The notes under the pieces are model-generated. The model was not told where the DNA came from. It saw only the letters and a list, made by a program, of their open reading frames with translations, and did not search any database. A DNA stretch of 64,000 nt from Cryptomeria japonica (taxonomy: Eukaryota > Streptophyta > Pinopsida > Cupressales > Cupressaceae), in NCBI RefSeq assembly GCF_030272615.1, contig NC_081409.1, forward strand, positions 204,580,864 to 204,644,863, read 5' to 3'. Shown one piece after another: positions 21,357 to 33,757 of the stretch. Position 1 is the stretch's first letter. Each line of letters begins with the position of its first letter. A program made the translations under genes and the position numbers.

Positions 21357-23039
21357 ATGGCTCAAACCAGATCAAGGTCTAGACAACTAGAAATTGAAGA
21401 GGAAGAGGAGGAAAATCTCAATGAATTCCAAGAAGCTCTTGGAGGAAACATAAATGATGAAAATCCAAGTACTCCTACTCCTGCAGCAATAGAAAGGGCA
21501 CAACACAACCCTCTCTTTAATCAAATTTTTGACTAAATACTCAGGAGCAATGCTGATGCTCACTTTTTAAGACTTGCCCAAGAGGGAGCCAAACTACCCT
21601 CTGATTTTGATATTGCATAACTAAGGCAAGCATCAGAATGCCAAAGTTGCAATGAAGATGAAATAGGTCGAGATCACATTAGATACAACCTTCATCAAGG
21701 AAATCCCCCACCTCCTCCTCCTCTAAATGACATAGACATGTTGCGGCCACAAGTTGAGAATTTAGCCCAACAACTCCACAGTGGTGTGAAAACAAACCAG
21801 TTTTCACTTAATCATTTTTGTCCCTATCCCTTTGATAGGAATCTACATATGCCACCTTTTCCATGAGGGTTTGAAACACCTATGTTTGAAAATTACCGAG
21901 GAAAAGGAGACCCTCGCGATCATGTTAGAGAATTTCATTCAGCTTGCCTAGAAGTGGCATATGAGGACACATACCTAATGCGACTCTTTCCTCAAAGTTT
22001 GGCAGGGACAACCACGCAATGGTTTTCTCGACTAATAGGCGGCATTAGGACAATCAAATAACTGGTCCAGAAATTCATTGCACATTACTCACATAACATT
22101 GAATGCAATATCACCATGGCCGATCTATGTAACACTAAGCAAAAACCAGGGGAGCTATTTTCAGCTTTCCTGCAACGATGGCGACAAATGTCTAGCAGAC
22201 GTTCCCTTTAGCTACCTGAAAAAGAATTAGTGGAAATATTTATTTCCAACTTGAACGAAGAAATGGAGTTTCATTTAGACATGAAAGGTACAGAGTCTTT
22301 CAATGACATGATCACACAGGGTTTAAAATGTGAAAGGGCCCTCATCAAAAAGGGGCTTATCAAAATATACAATGAACCCAAAGATGCGCCTCGCCCGCGA
22401 TTCAACAGTGATAAACCTAACTTCTGGAATAAAAACAAGTACATCATCAATGATGGGGTTGTAGATGAAAGAACTATTAAAAGTGCACAACCTATGGTCT
22501 GCTTTGCAGGGAAAACCCCCCCTCCTAAGACCAACACGGTTCCTCCCCCCCCAAATCAAGGATGCAATGTCCCGCAAGAAGAACCAAGACAAAACCAACA
22601 AAATTATAAACAAAAACGAATGTACACTCCCTTAGGGGAACCTATTGAAACAGTGTTACGTCAGTTGGTCTCTTCAAATTTGGCGACTTTAACAAAAACA
22701 GCCAATTACGAACCCCAGGTCAAACCTTCATGGTGGAGGGATAATGAACACTGTGAATTCCATCAAGGGGAAGGGCATAAAATAGGCAATTGTCACATAT
22801 TGAAAGATCTTATTCGGGATCTTATTGACCGAGGCAAGATTGAAATCGAAGGACATGACCCAAAAACAACAAACAATGATCATCTTATGTTTAAGAATCC
22901 ACTTCCATCACAAGATCAAAGGGGTCCACCTACTTCAGGGCGAAATACATATACCACTAATTATACACGAGCTGCTTATAATTATACTGTAAACCACCTA
23001 TATGATGCCAATGAACAAATTGCAACCATTCCCATCTAA
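21357..23039 (+). pseudogene. gag: G2 Ty3/gypsy gag
   Basis: The ATG at 21357 was chosen because MAQTRSRSRQLEIEEEEEE begins a coherent acidic N-terminus; an upstream in-frame ATG at 21198 lacks such sense. The Gag core follows: MFENYRGKGDPRDHVREFHSAC near 21880-21950, AGTTTQWFSRLIGG near 22005-22045, CNTKQKPGELFSAFLQRWRQM near 22130-22190, VEIFISNLNEEMEF near 22230. Near 22750-22800 CEFHQGEGHKIGNC is a CxFH-type knuckle followed by LKDLIRDLIDRGKIEI. One frame is kept throughout, with stops at about 21534, 21618, 21865, 22060, 22209 and 23037. The product would be the structural capsid/nucleocapsid protein. Confidence 0.88.
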
Positions 23040-25368
23040 AATCCAAACTCTACCTATAATGTTGTTACGCGTCGCGACAAAACTACCATCAAAGCAGCTC
23101 CACAAGGCATCCCCTCCATCCCAAAGCAGTATAACCTTGTGGAACAGTTAGATAAGACGCCTGCACTTATCTCCATCTTAAAGCTTTTGTGCCTATCCCC
23201 ATCTCATAAAACATTCTTGGATCAAGCTCTCCAAGAGGCATCAGTCCCTACGAATCTAAATACAGATCAATTCCAAGCTATGGTTGGAAATTTAAGGTCA
23301 TCATCTTATCTCACTTTCTCTGAAAGTGACAATACATCCTTCCAGCAACCTCATAACGCCTCACTCCATATTGAAGGATTTATCAACCAACATAGAATCA
23401 AGCGAGTCTTGATCGACAATGGAGCAGGCCTAAATATCTGTACACTACAATTGGTCACTGCATTGGGGTATGCAGTTGAATCAGTGGATCCCCACAAAAA
23501 GAACCATAAAAGATTATGATGATGAAGAGCGTTCATCCAAAGGAGCAGTTGTGCTACCAATCCAAGTGGGCCTAGTGGTGAAGCACATCACATGTCAAGT
23601 TCTGGACCTTCCTCTGTCATATAATTTATTATTAGAAAGACCTTGGATACATGCAATGCAAGCCGTTCCATCCACCTACCACCAGTATATCAAGTTCCCT
23701 CATAATGGTGTAGAAATTACAATCTTGGGTGATGCAAATCCATTTGTATATTGTAATAATAACAAACATCAACCAGAGATTATCGTTCCTAAAAATAGAG
23801 AAGCCACCTCATCCACCTCATATGTAAGTCCTGCCTCTCTTTCCAGTTCAAACACCACTATACCCAAGAAAGAGAAGCTCAAGATCAAAATGACAAAGGA
23901 AGGTCTTGGGGAGTACAATCACAGCCAACTCTTTTGTGTTGGTAAAATACCCACTTCTCCTAGAACTCATGGTAAACCTCAACGGTTATTTCAAATGCCA
24001 CTGGTCAAGCTAGCATGCACTTTGACACTTTTCATTCTTGGAAAGAGTCAAGAAGAAGAGACCAGAGATGAAGACCTAGCAGAATGGATCTATAAAGACC
24101 CTATCACCATGGACATCCCACAAGCTAAGCTTCCCACAGATCAATATGGAAAAGGCCTCCTCATTATGCAAAGAATGGGTTATGTTGGTCAGAGTGCCTT
24201 GGGACCTTGCAAGCAAGGACGACATGAGCCGATGCAGCCAAAATTAAAGCCCAAAGATAACACAAGCTTAGGTTTTCAAAAGGAGATTCTTCCTAAACTC
24301 AGATTCAAAGGGAAACCCAGCAAATCTCTATATCAGCCGATTACAAACATAAAGAGGTCACCTTTGATTATATTAGCAGCACCCAAAACCACACCAATTA
24401 CTCCAATATGGTTGAACATCCCAACAATAACATCCACAACACCAATCATCCCACCAATCAGACCAACAACCCCATCAACAACAACAACTACATCCATAGC
24501 ACCATTATCAATATCAGAACCCCCAACAGTATCAACAACACTGGCAATTCCAATAGAAGCAGCAAATTCAATAACACTGATACTCCCCGTATTGGATTCT
24601 TTAATCCCCATAATCCTTCTTGCAACACCAATCATTTCATCTATAAGGGTACATCAACCAATCACACCTGCAATGTTTAACTCAAAGGACATCCCAATAT
24701 GGTATAGTAATCGGATACTGGAAAGCGACTCAGAGACTGACTCACATGAGTGGAAATTTGATTTTGTCCAGCTTAGTACTTCAGATGAGGAAGATGCATC
24801 ACTACCTCCACCTCGCAAAGACATCCCTGTTTACGGACAAGCACAGATCAAGACCTCTTGGGTTCCTGAATTGGAAACATCTTCCACAGACCCTACATCA
24901 CATCCTATGCCTGATTTTGACAGGGAGAGTACCATCAACGACCTTCACCACATCGTCTTAACCCTCACTGACACCTCTTATGAACTTAACCTGATCGATG
25001 AGGTAATGCCTATTAAACATCCTGAACTCATCGAATGGAACCAATCTAATCCCCCATGCCTTGACCAATTCCAAAATGATGAGGTGATCATTGACTTTTT
25101 GGAACTAAGGGATAACATACCAAGCAGGGATCACAAAGATGGATTTGCCATTGAACTTAATAGCGCAACATACTTTGGGGCGGATGCCAAACCTTTCAGC
25201 TGCAAAAATATAACAATAAAACATGGATCTTCCAGTGAAAACCACACTGTGGCACTATTTGATCCCACAAAAGTAAAAAGAAAGAGCGTATCCAATGGTG
25301 AAAACCTCTTTGAGGTGCCTGAGGATGAAAGGTTTGACATCCTCCCCTCTAATACACAACAAGAATGA
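23040..25368 (+). pseudogene. G2 aspartic protease with G-patch-like segment and low-complexity tail
   Basis: The protease fold appears at 23340-23720: IEGFINQHRIKRVLIDNGAGLNICT carries DNGA where an active site has DTGA/DSGA, then LDLPLSYNLLLERPWIHAMQAVPS. A frameshift near 23495 joins the gag frame to a 632-codon frame ending at 25368. At about 24140-24260, YGKGLLIMQRMGYVGQSALG with a following KPKDNTSLGF resembles a G-patch, an RNA-binding motif also attached to some retroviral proteases. The region 24360-24660 codes a Thr/Pro/Ile/Asn-rich low-complexity stretch. It then runs on as an acidic linker (LSTSDEEDASLPPPRKDIPVYGQ) toward RT. Confidence 0.8.
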
Positions 25369-26900
25369 TCAACAATCTTTATTGAAGAGAAAAAGAATAC
25401 GTGGGGACTCCTGAAACTCCTTACCACATACATATGGCATCTCTTTTAACTCTAGAGGAACAACCTAAGTTTGTCGAATTCTTTTAGAAGCGTCAGATTA
25501 ACTTTGCATGGACATATGCAGACATGCCTGGTCTTGATCTAGATTTAGTCATGCATCACCTCACCATAGTAGAAGGAGCTAAACCTGTCAAACAGAAGCT
25601 TCTCAAGATGCACCCTCAAATTGTGGTACTTGTCAAAGCAGAACTCAAGAAACTCCTAGATGTTGGTTTTATTAGACCAATTGGTTATGTTGAATGCATA
25701 TCCAATATTGTACCTATCGGCAAACCAAATGGGGGCATCTGTATCTATACTACCTTCAGAGATCTAAATAAAGCATGTCCTAAAGATGACTCCCCCCTAC
25801 CAAATAGCGACATAATCATAGACCTAACGGCAGGACATGCCATGCTTTCTCTCATGGATGGTTTTTTAGGGTACAACTAGATAAAGATCGCACCAGAGGA
25901 TCAACATAAGATGACCTTCACATGTCCATGGGGAACATATTGTTGGAATGTAATGCCTTTTGGTCTAAATAATGCAGGAGCGACCTATCAAAGAATAATG
26001 ACCACCATCTTTCATGATATGATGCATACCATAATGGAAGATTATGCTAATGACTTACTGGCAAAATCACTCACAAGAGGTCATTTGGAAATATTAGGGA
26101 AAATCTTTGACAGACTAGAACAATATCATGTTCACCTCAACCTAAAGAAATGTGTCTTTGGAGTAACCTTAGGGAAATTTCTAGGATACATTGTCTCAAG
26201 CAAAGGCATTGAGGTCAACCCAGCCAAAGTCAAAGCAATCATGGACATGCCACCTCTACGGAACATCAGTCAGCTAAGGACATTACAAGGGTGGCTACAA
26301 TCCATTTGAAGATTCATCACACAATTGGCAGATAAGTGTCACCCCTTTACAAACTTATTACACAAGAATATCCGCTTTCAATGGGATACTAGATGCCAGC
26401 AAGCATTCCAAATCCTTAAGGACTATCTCATGAATACATCATTGTTGATCCCATTGGATCCGAGTAAACCTTTATTACTCTATATTTCAGCAACAAATAC
26501 AGCATTGGGTGTACTACTGGCACAACATAATGCAAAAGGGAAAGAGTGTGTTGTATACTACATTTCTTGCACACTGGTTGGCTATGAACTCAATTACACC
26601 CCTATTGAGCGAGCTTGCCTAGTAGTAATCTTGGCAGCCACTAAACTAAGGCATTGTCTATTAACACATAAAGTACAACTCATTGCCAAGATCGATCCAC
26701 TAAAATACTTACTCAGCAAAGCAGCATTGACTAGCCGCTTGGCCAAATGGGTGATGATCCTAAGTGAATTTGACATCGATTATGTGGATCGTAAGGTTAT
26801 CAAGGGCCAAGTTATTGTAGATCAGTTGGCCGATGCACCCCTCATAGGCGATCATCCTCTTATTTTCAATTTTCCAGATGAAGAGATATTCACGATCACA
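25369..26900 (+). pseudogene. pol: G2 reverse transcriptase and first RNase H
   Basis: RT begins near 25490 (FAWTYADMPGLDLDLVMHHL) and runs through LDVGFIRPIGYVECISNIVPIGKPNG, FRDLNKACPKDDSPLPN (25760-25810), MPFGLNNAGATYQRIM (25950-25990), LNLKKCVFGV and FLGYIVSSKGIEVNP. The YXDD catalytic box reads YAND (about 26043-26054), losing one metal-binding Asp. RNase H1 follows: FQWDTRCQQAFQILKDYL, LLLYISATNTALGVLLAQ, YTPIERACLVVILAATKLRHCL (26370-26670). Stops lie at about 25485, 25878 and 26307. It would make cDNA from element RNA. Confidence 0.92.
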
Positions 26901-26929
26901 ACAACACAACATGGAAACTATACTTTTAT

Positions 26930-27320
26930 GGTTCATACACTAGGCATGGCTCGGGGGCAGGTATTCTGTTTATCACACCTCAAGGTGACAGCATCCCAAA
27001 GTCTTACAAGCTCACATTTCCATGCACGAACAACATAGCTGAGTATGAGGCCTTGATCACAGGACTCTAACTAGCCATACAATGGAAATTGAAAGAGTTA
27101 CAAATATATGGTAACTCCCAATTGGTTATCCGACAAGTAATAGATGAATATCAAACCAAGGATGACAAACTCATGCCATACAAACAAATGGTGGATAGTT
27201 TAGAGGCATCATTTACTACTATCACCTTTGAATAGACACCCCAAGATCATAATCAAGCTGCTGACGCTATGGCTACCATTGCATCTCTCCTAGATCTTCC
27301 ACAGAATTCAACACGCTATG
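26930..27320 (+). pseudogene. pol: G2 second RNase H (Tat-lineage signature)
   Basis: In a new frame from about 26951 the translation reads SGAGILFITPQGDSIPKSYKL, then NNIAEYEALITGL (27025-27065), LKELQIYGNSQLVIRQV (27090-27140), QAADAMATIASL (27255-27290). This is a plant-RNase HI-like domain downstream of the retroviral-type RNase H. The pair is the accepted hallmark of Tat-lineage Ty3/gypsy elements. A frameshift near 26945 and stops at about 27068 and 27233 break it. The Glu of AEYEAL and the Asp of QAADA are present; the first catalytic Asp is not clear because of the frameshift. Confidence 0.85.
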
Positions 27321-27539
27321 AGTTCTTGGTGGAACATCTTTGGATTCCCACTTATGATATCCCCAAATATGAGATAATATGTCGCCTTGTCAGTTCTGAA
27401 TCCCCATGGTAAAGTGATTTCTACACCTCCCTCCATGATCATACACTTCCTCCTAACCAATCGAATAACCAACGTAAAGCCTTCATTTGCCAAACCACTC
27501 GATATACCATTATTATTGAAACCCTATACTGACGTAGTC

Positions 27540-28528
27540 TTGATGGTACTCTCCTTTGATGTTTGGAACATGATGAGATAACAAAGGCCTTGGAAGAGGT
27601 ACATGAAGGAATTTGTGGAACTCATGCAAGCTATCCTTCACTAGCTAAGAAGATCATACGCGCTGGATACTATTGGCCATCCATGGAAAAAGACTCCTAC
27701 TATATTGTCAGAAAATGCAAGAAATGCCAAGTTGATGGAGACCTGATAAATGCACCAGCACAGGAATTGCAACCAATCACAACACCATGGCCTTTTTGTC
27801 AATGGGGCCTTGACCTTGTAGGTAAGATTCACCCATCTTCATCCAATGACCACAAATTCATTATTACCGCTACCGAATACTTCACAAAGTGGATCGAAGT
27901 TGTTCCACTTACCCAAGTCACCGACAAGAAGATCACCTCATTCATCCTTAATTACATCATCTGTCGGTATGTTGTACCCATGTCCATCATCATAGATAAC
28001 GGGCTTCCTTTCAAAAATCAGGATGTCCATGAACTCTGTGAGAAGTTTCACATCCAACACTGCTTTTCCACTCCCTATTACCCACAAGGCAATGGTCAGG
28101 CCGAAGCATGAAATAAAAACATATTAAGAATCCTCAAGAAGATAGTCAATGATGTCGGTCGTGATTGGCATGTTCAATTAAATCCAGCACTATGGGCATA
28201 TCGATTATCACGTCTTCAAGACTTAGAGATACTTGATGAGAAACGACAAGCTGTATACAATCACCTCAAAGCCTATCAGCAGTGCACGAGCAAAAGCTAT
28301 AATCATCGAGTTAGACCTTGTACATTTGAGGTAGGTGATATTGTTCTTCGAGAGAATCCTCGTAACCAACCAAACAAGGAACATCAGGGAAAGTTTGAAT
28401 CAAACTGGTTGGGTCCATATGTTATCACGGGTGTTTTTGGGTCCAGGGCATATCCGTTGGCTACTTCAAAAGGAGAACTGCTCACAGATCCAATCAACAA
28501 CATGTACCTTAAACATTTTTATACATAA
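27540..28528 (+). pseudogene. pol: G2 integrase
   Basis: The zinc-binding HHCC domain is at 27600-27735: HEGICGTH...CKKCQ. The catalytic core has WGLDLVGKI (first Asp, about 27805), IIIDNGLPF (second Asp, about 27995) and YPQGNGQAEA (Glu, about 28080-28105). Coding continues as NILRILKKIV and LWAYRLS, after which about 40-50 codons of the usual TGxTPFxLVYG segment seem deleted at about 28210. The C-terminal domain (VGDIVLRENP, FESNWLGPYVITGVF) ends at the stop 28526-28528. There are stops at 28109 and frame changes around 28210. Function: insertion of element cDNA. Confidence 0.88.
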
Positions 28529-28671
28529 GTTGTACAGAGCACCAGGCTCCCATATATACCAGAAAAAACACCAAAAACATTCAGATAAATGTCCTGAAGA
28601 AAAGACACAAAAAAAATCAATCAACATAGTAAAGAAAAATCTGTTGGCATATGCACACTCCAATGAGACAT

Positions 28672-29437
28672 TGTAGGTGATTGAAGGTTTTGTCATTGAT
28701 GGAAACCTTACAATCCTATGTCACCGGCAAGGCATTACACCGGCACTAGCAAGATCAGACTCTACACCGGCACTCAGACCACTGGCATTGGAAGAGAAAG
28801 GAAGCATACCGGCACAGAGGCCGACATGATTTTTGTTGTAATATATTTTGTTTATTATTGTAAAATCTTTGTAAGCTAACTTGGTATTATTGTAAAATGA
28901 CTCATATATAAGAGATCATTGTAGAAAATTTGTAATGAAGGAAGAAGATAGTATTTAGGTGAAATAAGGCAGACCTATTATGTGAATTATAGGTTAAGGG
29001 TTTATGTGAGAAGAAGAGCAGAAACCGGTACTAGATCTAGCATTATAGATGCTATTTTGAAGCAATACAAGACACTGGATTTATATAATCCATCATTGTA
29101 ATTCAATGAGACTTCCCATTGAGCAGTGAGCTCTAGGCAGTTGGCCTTCCTACATGTGCAGGCCCCTCTTGTAGTAGTAATATTCTCTTATTGGCCAGTA
29201 AGTGAATATTGTGGGTCACAAATCCCACTGAGGTTTTTCCCACACCGGGTTTCCTCATTAAATCCTTGTATTATGGTATCTTTTTCATGTGGTTGCTTTT
29301 AATTCTGTTTATTGCATTATTTCTTGCATACCGGTACACTGTTATAATATGTTCTACATGTTTTAAGTTAAGAAATTTAATTCACTAGTTAGATATTGAT
29401 TCACCCCCCCCTCTTAGTATATGTGGGAATCCTAACA
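28672..29437 (+). repeat. S1: solo copia LTR inside G2
   Basis: It begins TGTAGGTGATTG with TTTGTCATTGATGG near the start and ends AGTATATGTGGGAATCCTAACA. It has a TATA box (TATATAAG, 28905-28912), the conserved GAGCTCTAGGCAGTTGGCC block (29124-29145) and the hairpin module (29211-29255), as in C2. No PBS or coding sequence adjoins it, so it is a solo LTR. I could not find a clear 5-bp TSD. Confidence 0.75.
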
Positions 29438-31792
29438 AAATCATGCATCCAAACGGTGAACAACCACTCTGGTGGCACCTTAGGTAAGTGCGATGGTGAA
29501 AACCTAGCAAACAGGTGCCACTCATAAAGGCTATGGCTCTATTGTATTTCAGACTTGTTGCGATCACATTCATTACATCCACTCATCCATCATTCAAACC
29601 ATAGCTTGTTATTGATCTGCAATCAAGGATAGTACTTCATGCGTCTTGCATCCTGCTTTTTCATAGTCATATCTAAACTGGGGGCAATGCCCTTAACCTA
29701 TTGATGGAAGTGGATTCTACATTACTTATGATTCATTGGGTTCTTCATTCGGAAAACTGTCTCACAAAATACCAAAAACATTGGAAAACAATCAAAATCC
29801 AAAAACATTATAAAACATCAAAAAACATGGAACCACCTTTGTACATACGCATCCAAGTAGATTCCAAACAAACATTGTGAAATACTCAAACGATGACCAC
29901 TTATCATACAACCAAACAATCAACATCGAAACACAAACTATCTTAACAAGGATGCATCCTTCCTTACCAAACCAAAGACAAGATCACATTTTATTTGACA
30001 AGAAAATTTTGCTTAAGCTATCAAATACTTGATTGTTTTGTAGGTTATTTATTCATTTATATCAGTTTCCTATGCTACTCCAGGATATCCACAAGTGATT
30101 AGAGTGGTTGGGATGGTTCCTAAGCATTGTTTATGTATCTTATGTGGCTTATTCCAATGAAGTTCTGGGGCATGTACTAATGGTGTCTATGTGGGAAGTT
30201 CACTAAGCTACGTGATCTTATGCAACATATAGTCATGGATCACTAAGGCTTGCTGACTACAACGTATACCTCGACCATATGAGCATGAACCATTATGGAG
30301 GGTCCATATTCCATATTCTTTATTTATGTTGTTTTTTTGCAGGTACAATGCTCCATCCTTGGTTCCTACTGCCTCGTCCAAGATTGATACTATCATGCTC
30401 AATGATGAAAATAAAGCACTATGGATCATCATTCCACCTCATCTATTTATATTGCATTCCATTGTATGTCACCCATCCATCTAATCATTCATTAATAATA
30501 TGCATGGTTTTGTATGCAAGTGTGAACATGATTAATATGAGAAATTATTTGAAAAATGACTTTGTCTTGGATACAATCATGACAGAGTTCTCTGATACAT
30601 CATCAACGCATCATGCAAAGTATAAACAACCTTGCATTCATCTATCATGAGCACATCATCATTTCATTACATGTAGTTGCATATAGTTCATTATCATGTA
30701 CTTGCATATAGGTTTTATTAACCTCATTCTTTGATATTCATTCAAGTGCATTTAATATCATTTAGTTGCATTTACATACCTAAAGTTCATTATCATTTCA
30801 TCGTTGCACAATCACAACATTTAAATTCATTTGTATGATAAAATTGTCATCCTTTGCATTTACTGCCATTGTTAGCCATTACTATGCATTCATTTAGTAT
30901 TATTCACAACTCATCATTTATCATCATTTAAACTTGTATACCATACATTTGTTTAGATTTCCTTAATTTCATACGTTTATTTATCTATACATTAGTTAAA
31001 GTGCATTCATCTATCCTTTTAGTATATTCTCATTCATTTTCATCTTACCAAAAATTCATTTAGGATTCATTAGAAAGCATTCATTGTCCTTTTAAATTGC
31101 ATTAAGGTGTAGTTATTCATTACCCATGAGTTGCATTATCATAACATTATCATTTCGCTTAGTCATATTTTATCAAAATCATAACAAAAACCATTTGTCT
31201 CAACATTGGTTTATACATTTTATATATACATTCATTTAGATATCATCATATAAACATTTGTACTTTACATTTGTTTATCCATATTGCATTCATTTTTAAC
31301 TAGCTAGATGCATTTACATAAATCAATCATACATGGTATCAATCATCACTGCATATCATCATCTCATTATCTCATCAAACACAAAGTACCATCATTAAAA
31401 TCATTAGAATCATGCATACATCATCATCATGGCATTACATACATAAAAACATAACATCCACATGTTAGCATCACATTCATAAAACATGCATATAGATATC
31501 ATGTAGGAATAAATCATCATAAACTATGCATATAGGAATCATCTCATCAACACCTAGATATAACAAGTACAAATATCCATCTAAGCATACATCATAGATC
31601 ATCATCCTTCATAAATCCATACATATCATCAACATGCATATCATCACAAAAAATGGGATCTCCTCATATATCATATCATCGCAAAAACATAAATGTATCA
31701 GAATACAATGAAGTCCAAAATATTGACTACCAAGAGCCATCCAAGATACAGTCCAAAATGAAAATATGATAACATACATAAATGCTCTCTCA
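29438..31792 (+). other. G2 long 3' spacer, AT-rich, non-coding
   Basis: It opens with a stretch containing AACTGGGGGCAATGCCC (about 29676), a purine run often seen after integrase in such elements. From about 30650 to 31780 the sequence is a low-complexity mix of CATCAT, CATTCATTT and ACATA words without tandem periodicity. No gene is seen. Confidence 0.55.
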
Positions 31793-33757
31793 AATGCCAC
31801 TATGACCAGATGTTGCACGACCATCACCATCTGTACCTCCCCCACCACCTGCTCCCCCACTACCCCCTACACCGCCTGCACTATCTCGTCGTGGAGAACC
31901 CATCACACCACCACAACTCTGCATCCTCTGAGACTACTCTGATCTTGCCTGATGCATCTATGAATAGCTCAGTACTCGCTGACTGGCTGGCACCACCTAC
32001 TCATATAAACCTCGCTAATACTCTATCTCAACCTGTGCTCGCCGAATCTCCCTCACCTCCCCAGTAGGACCCTATGCTCCTACCCTAACCCATACTCTCT
32101 TCTGCAGCTCCATCAATCTCTCCACCACATCATCTCTCTCCTGAAGCACTACAGTTAGCTCTGACTCTCGTGCAAAAAATTGCACATCTCTAGCTGCCAC
32201 CTCTACCTCCATATCCTCTAGTCGCGTCTGCAAAAGTAATATCATATGGTCCCGCAGATCTCCTCCAATGGCTCCCTCCCTTGTATCCATAGGTGCCTCT
32301 CCAGTGGTTCCCTCTCCAATGGATCCCTCCCCTGTATCCATTGGTTTCTGTCCCTCCCTTGCATCCCTGTCACCTAATCTCATGCCTCCCTACATCAAAA
32401 GTCCCTATGATAGCCGCAATGACTACACACCTCTCCCTCTCTACTATAACCGTCCACCAACCCCACCTCCACCTCCAAATCCACCACCTCCTCCAAATCC
32501 CCCCTCCTCCTCCATCCCCACCACCTCCATCCCCTCTCCCTCGTTGACCTATGTGACCTCCTCTCCTCCTCCGTCTCTGTCTCCTCTCCTCCTCGAAGGA
32601 TGGAATAGGCTCTGTTGGATTTGATATATGAGGAATCGGATGTACCGCGATATATTGTGTGTACTCATCTGACACCCCTGCATCTACCATCCTAGGCCTC
32701 ATCTACCATGGTCTCGCTTATAGAGTCTAGAACTCTACCAAAGCCTGATCATAAGGTAAAATTGGCCCCCACTAGAACCTCTCTCGGACCACCTATGCAT
32801 ACTTTCTAGATCCACTAGGCAATCCATGCCTCCATCCAAAGTGTCTCACCACTCTCCCAGGTACTTGTCTCTCCACATTGTAGGTTGTCCTACCAATGAG
32901 GTATCGCGTCATAAACACATACGGCAAGGCCTCTGCATCATCCTCACAGGGCTCACACTTAATATATGGCCTCTAGATCACTGCATCTAAATCTTCTAGT
33001 GCCCACCACCACCACTCTAACTTTCCCAGGTGGGGCTGACTCATCATACCGCCATACATATATACATAAGGCTAGTCTACTGCCCTAAATCTCAAACTCA
33101 CCAGTCAAGTCATAGGAAGGTGCTCCCACACCCAAATATGAAGCAGAGTGATCCCCACTCCCAATGAGCTCACCTCTCAGTATACTACCTTATGTAGCTT
33201 CCGATATAAGTGCGATAGCACACACGGTCCCCATGCAAAGTGGGTCCCCTCTATCATCATCTACTCTATAACCTGGCCCCAACCAATGGCCAGACCATGC
33301 AATCGTCGATCTAGGCATAGAAGTCCCCCAACAATACCTGATCAAACAACCGGTAGTGGCTCATACAATGCAGCTATATCCTCCCATGCTACTGCACCAT
33401 CGTTAATGAACACATCTTCATCAATAAATCTTTACACTGTTGTTGTCCCCCAAGCTCGATCATACGTCACTAGCTCTCCTTGAATGGGAATGTGTAGGAT
33501 GCACCATACATCCTCCAATGTAACCATCATTTCCCCCTGTGCTAAGTGAAATGTACATGTCCCACTATGCCACCACTTTGCCAATGTTGTAATCAAACCG
33601 CGATTCGTCTGAATCATGGGCATACTTCATACAGGCCTGTCACTACAATGCAATCCACCTCGGTCTCTGTCAATTGATCACGCAACACCTGTGTGGCTAG
33701 ATGCCTCTCGTGCATCTGTATGATGCGAAGATCCTCCTACACATGTGGATCAACCAT
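31793..33757 (-). pseudogene. Antisense plant mobile domain (PMD) pseudogene carried by G2
   Basis: On the minus strand the translation from an ATG at 33757 (MVDPHV) runs into GLITTLAKWWHSGTCTFHL and GEMMVTLEDVWCILHIPI (33610-33475), the typical start of the plant mobile domain, then RRLHGLAIGWGQVIE, EGTHFAWGPCVLSHLYRKLH (33320-33200), LLHIWVWEHLP (about 33145), then RVVRHFGWRHGLP (about 32840). The C-terminal part is Gly/Arg-rich (32600-32440), then a short coiled coil (LQTRLEDMEVEVAARDVQF, 32230-32160) and a Gly-rich tail to 31793. PMD proteins (MAIN/MAIL family) act in silencing, and the domain is known to occur in plant transposons. Many stops; frame largely traceable. Confidence 0.8.

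Noticed and set aside
24333-24680. Alternative ORFs (Val/Gly-rich minus, Asn/Thr-rich plus)
   Set aside because: They are shadows of the low-complexity Thr/Pro/Ile linker in the 632-codon G2 frame.
28335-28676. 113-codon ORF after the G2 integrase
   Set aside because: It is a shifted frame. The correct frame encodes the integrase C-terminal domain ending at 28528, and the ORF runs into solo LTR S1.
32268-32624. Plus-strand Pro/Ser-rich ORFs
   Set aside because: They are the opposite strand of the Gly/Arg-rich part of the PMD pseudogene, which has real domain similarity on the minus strand.
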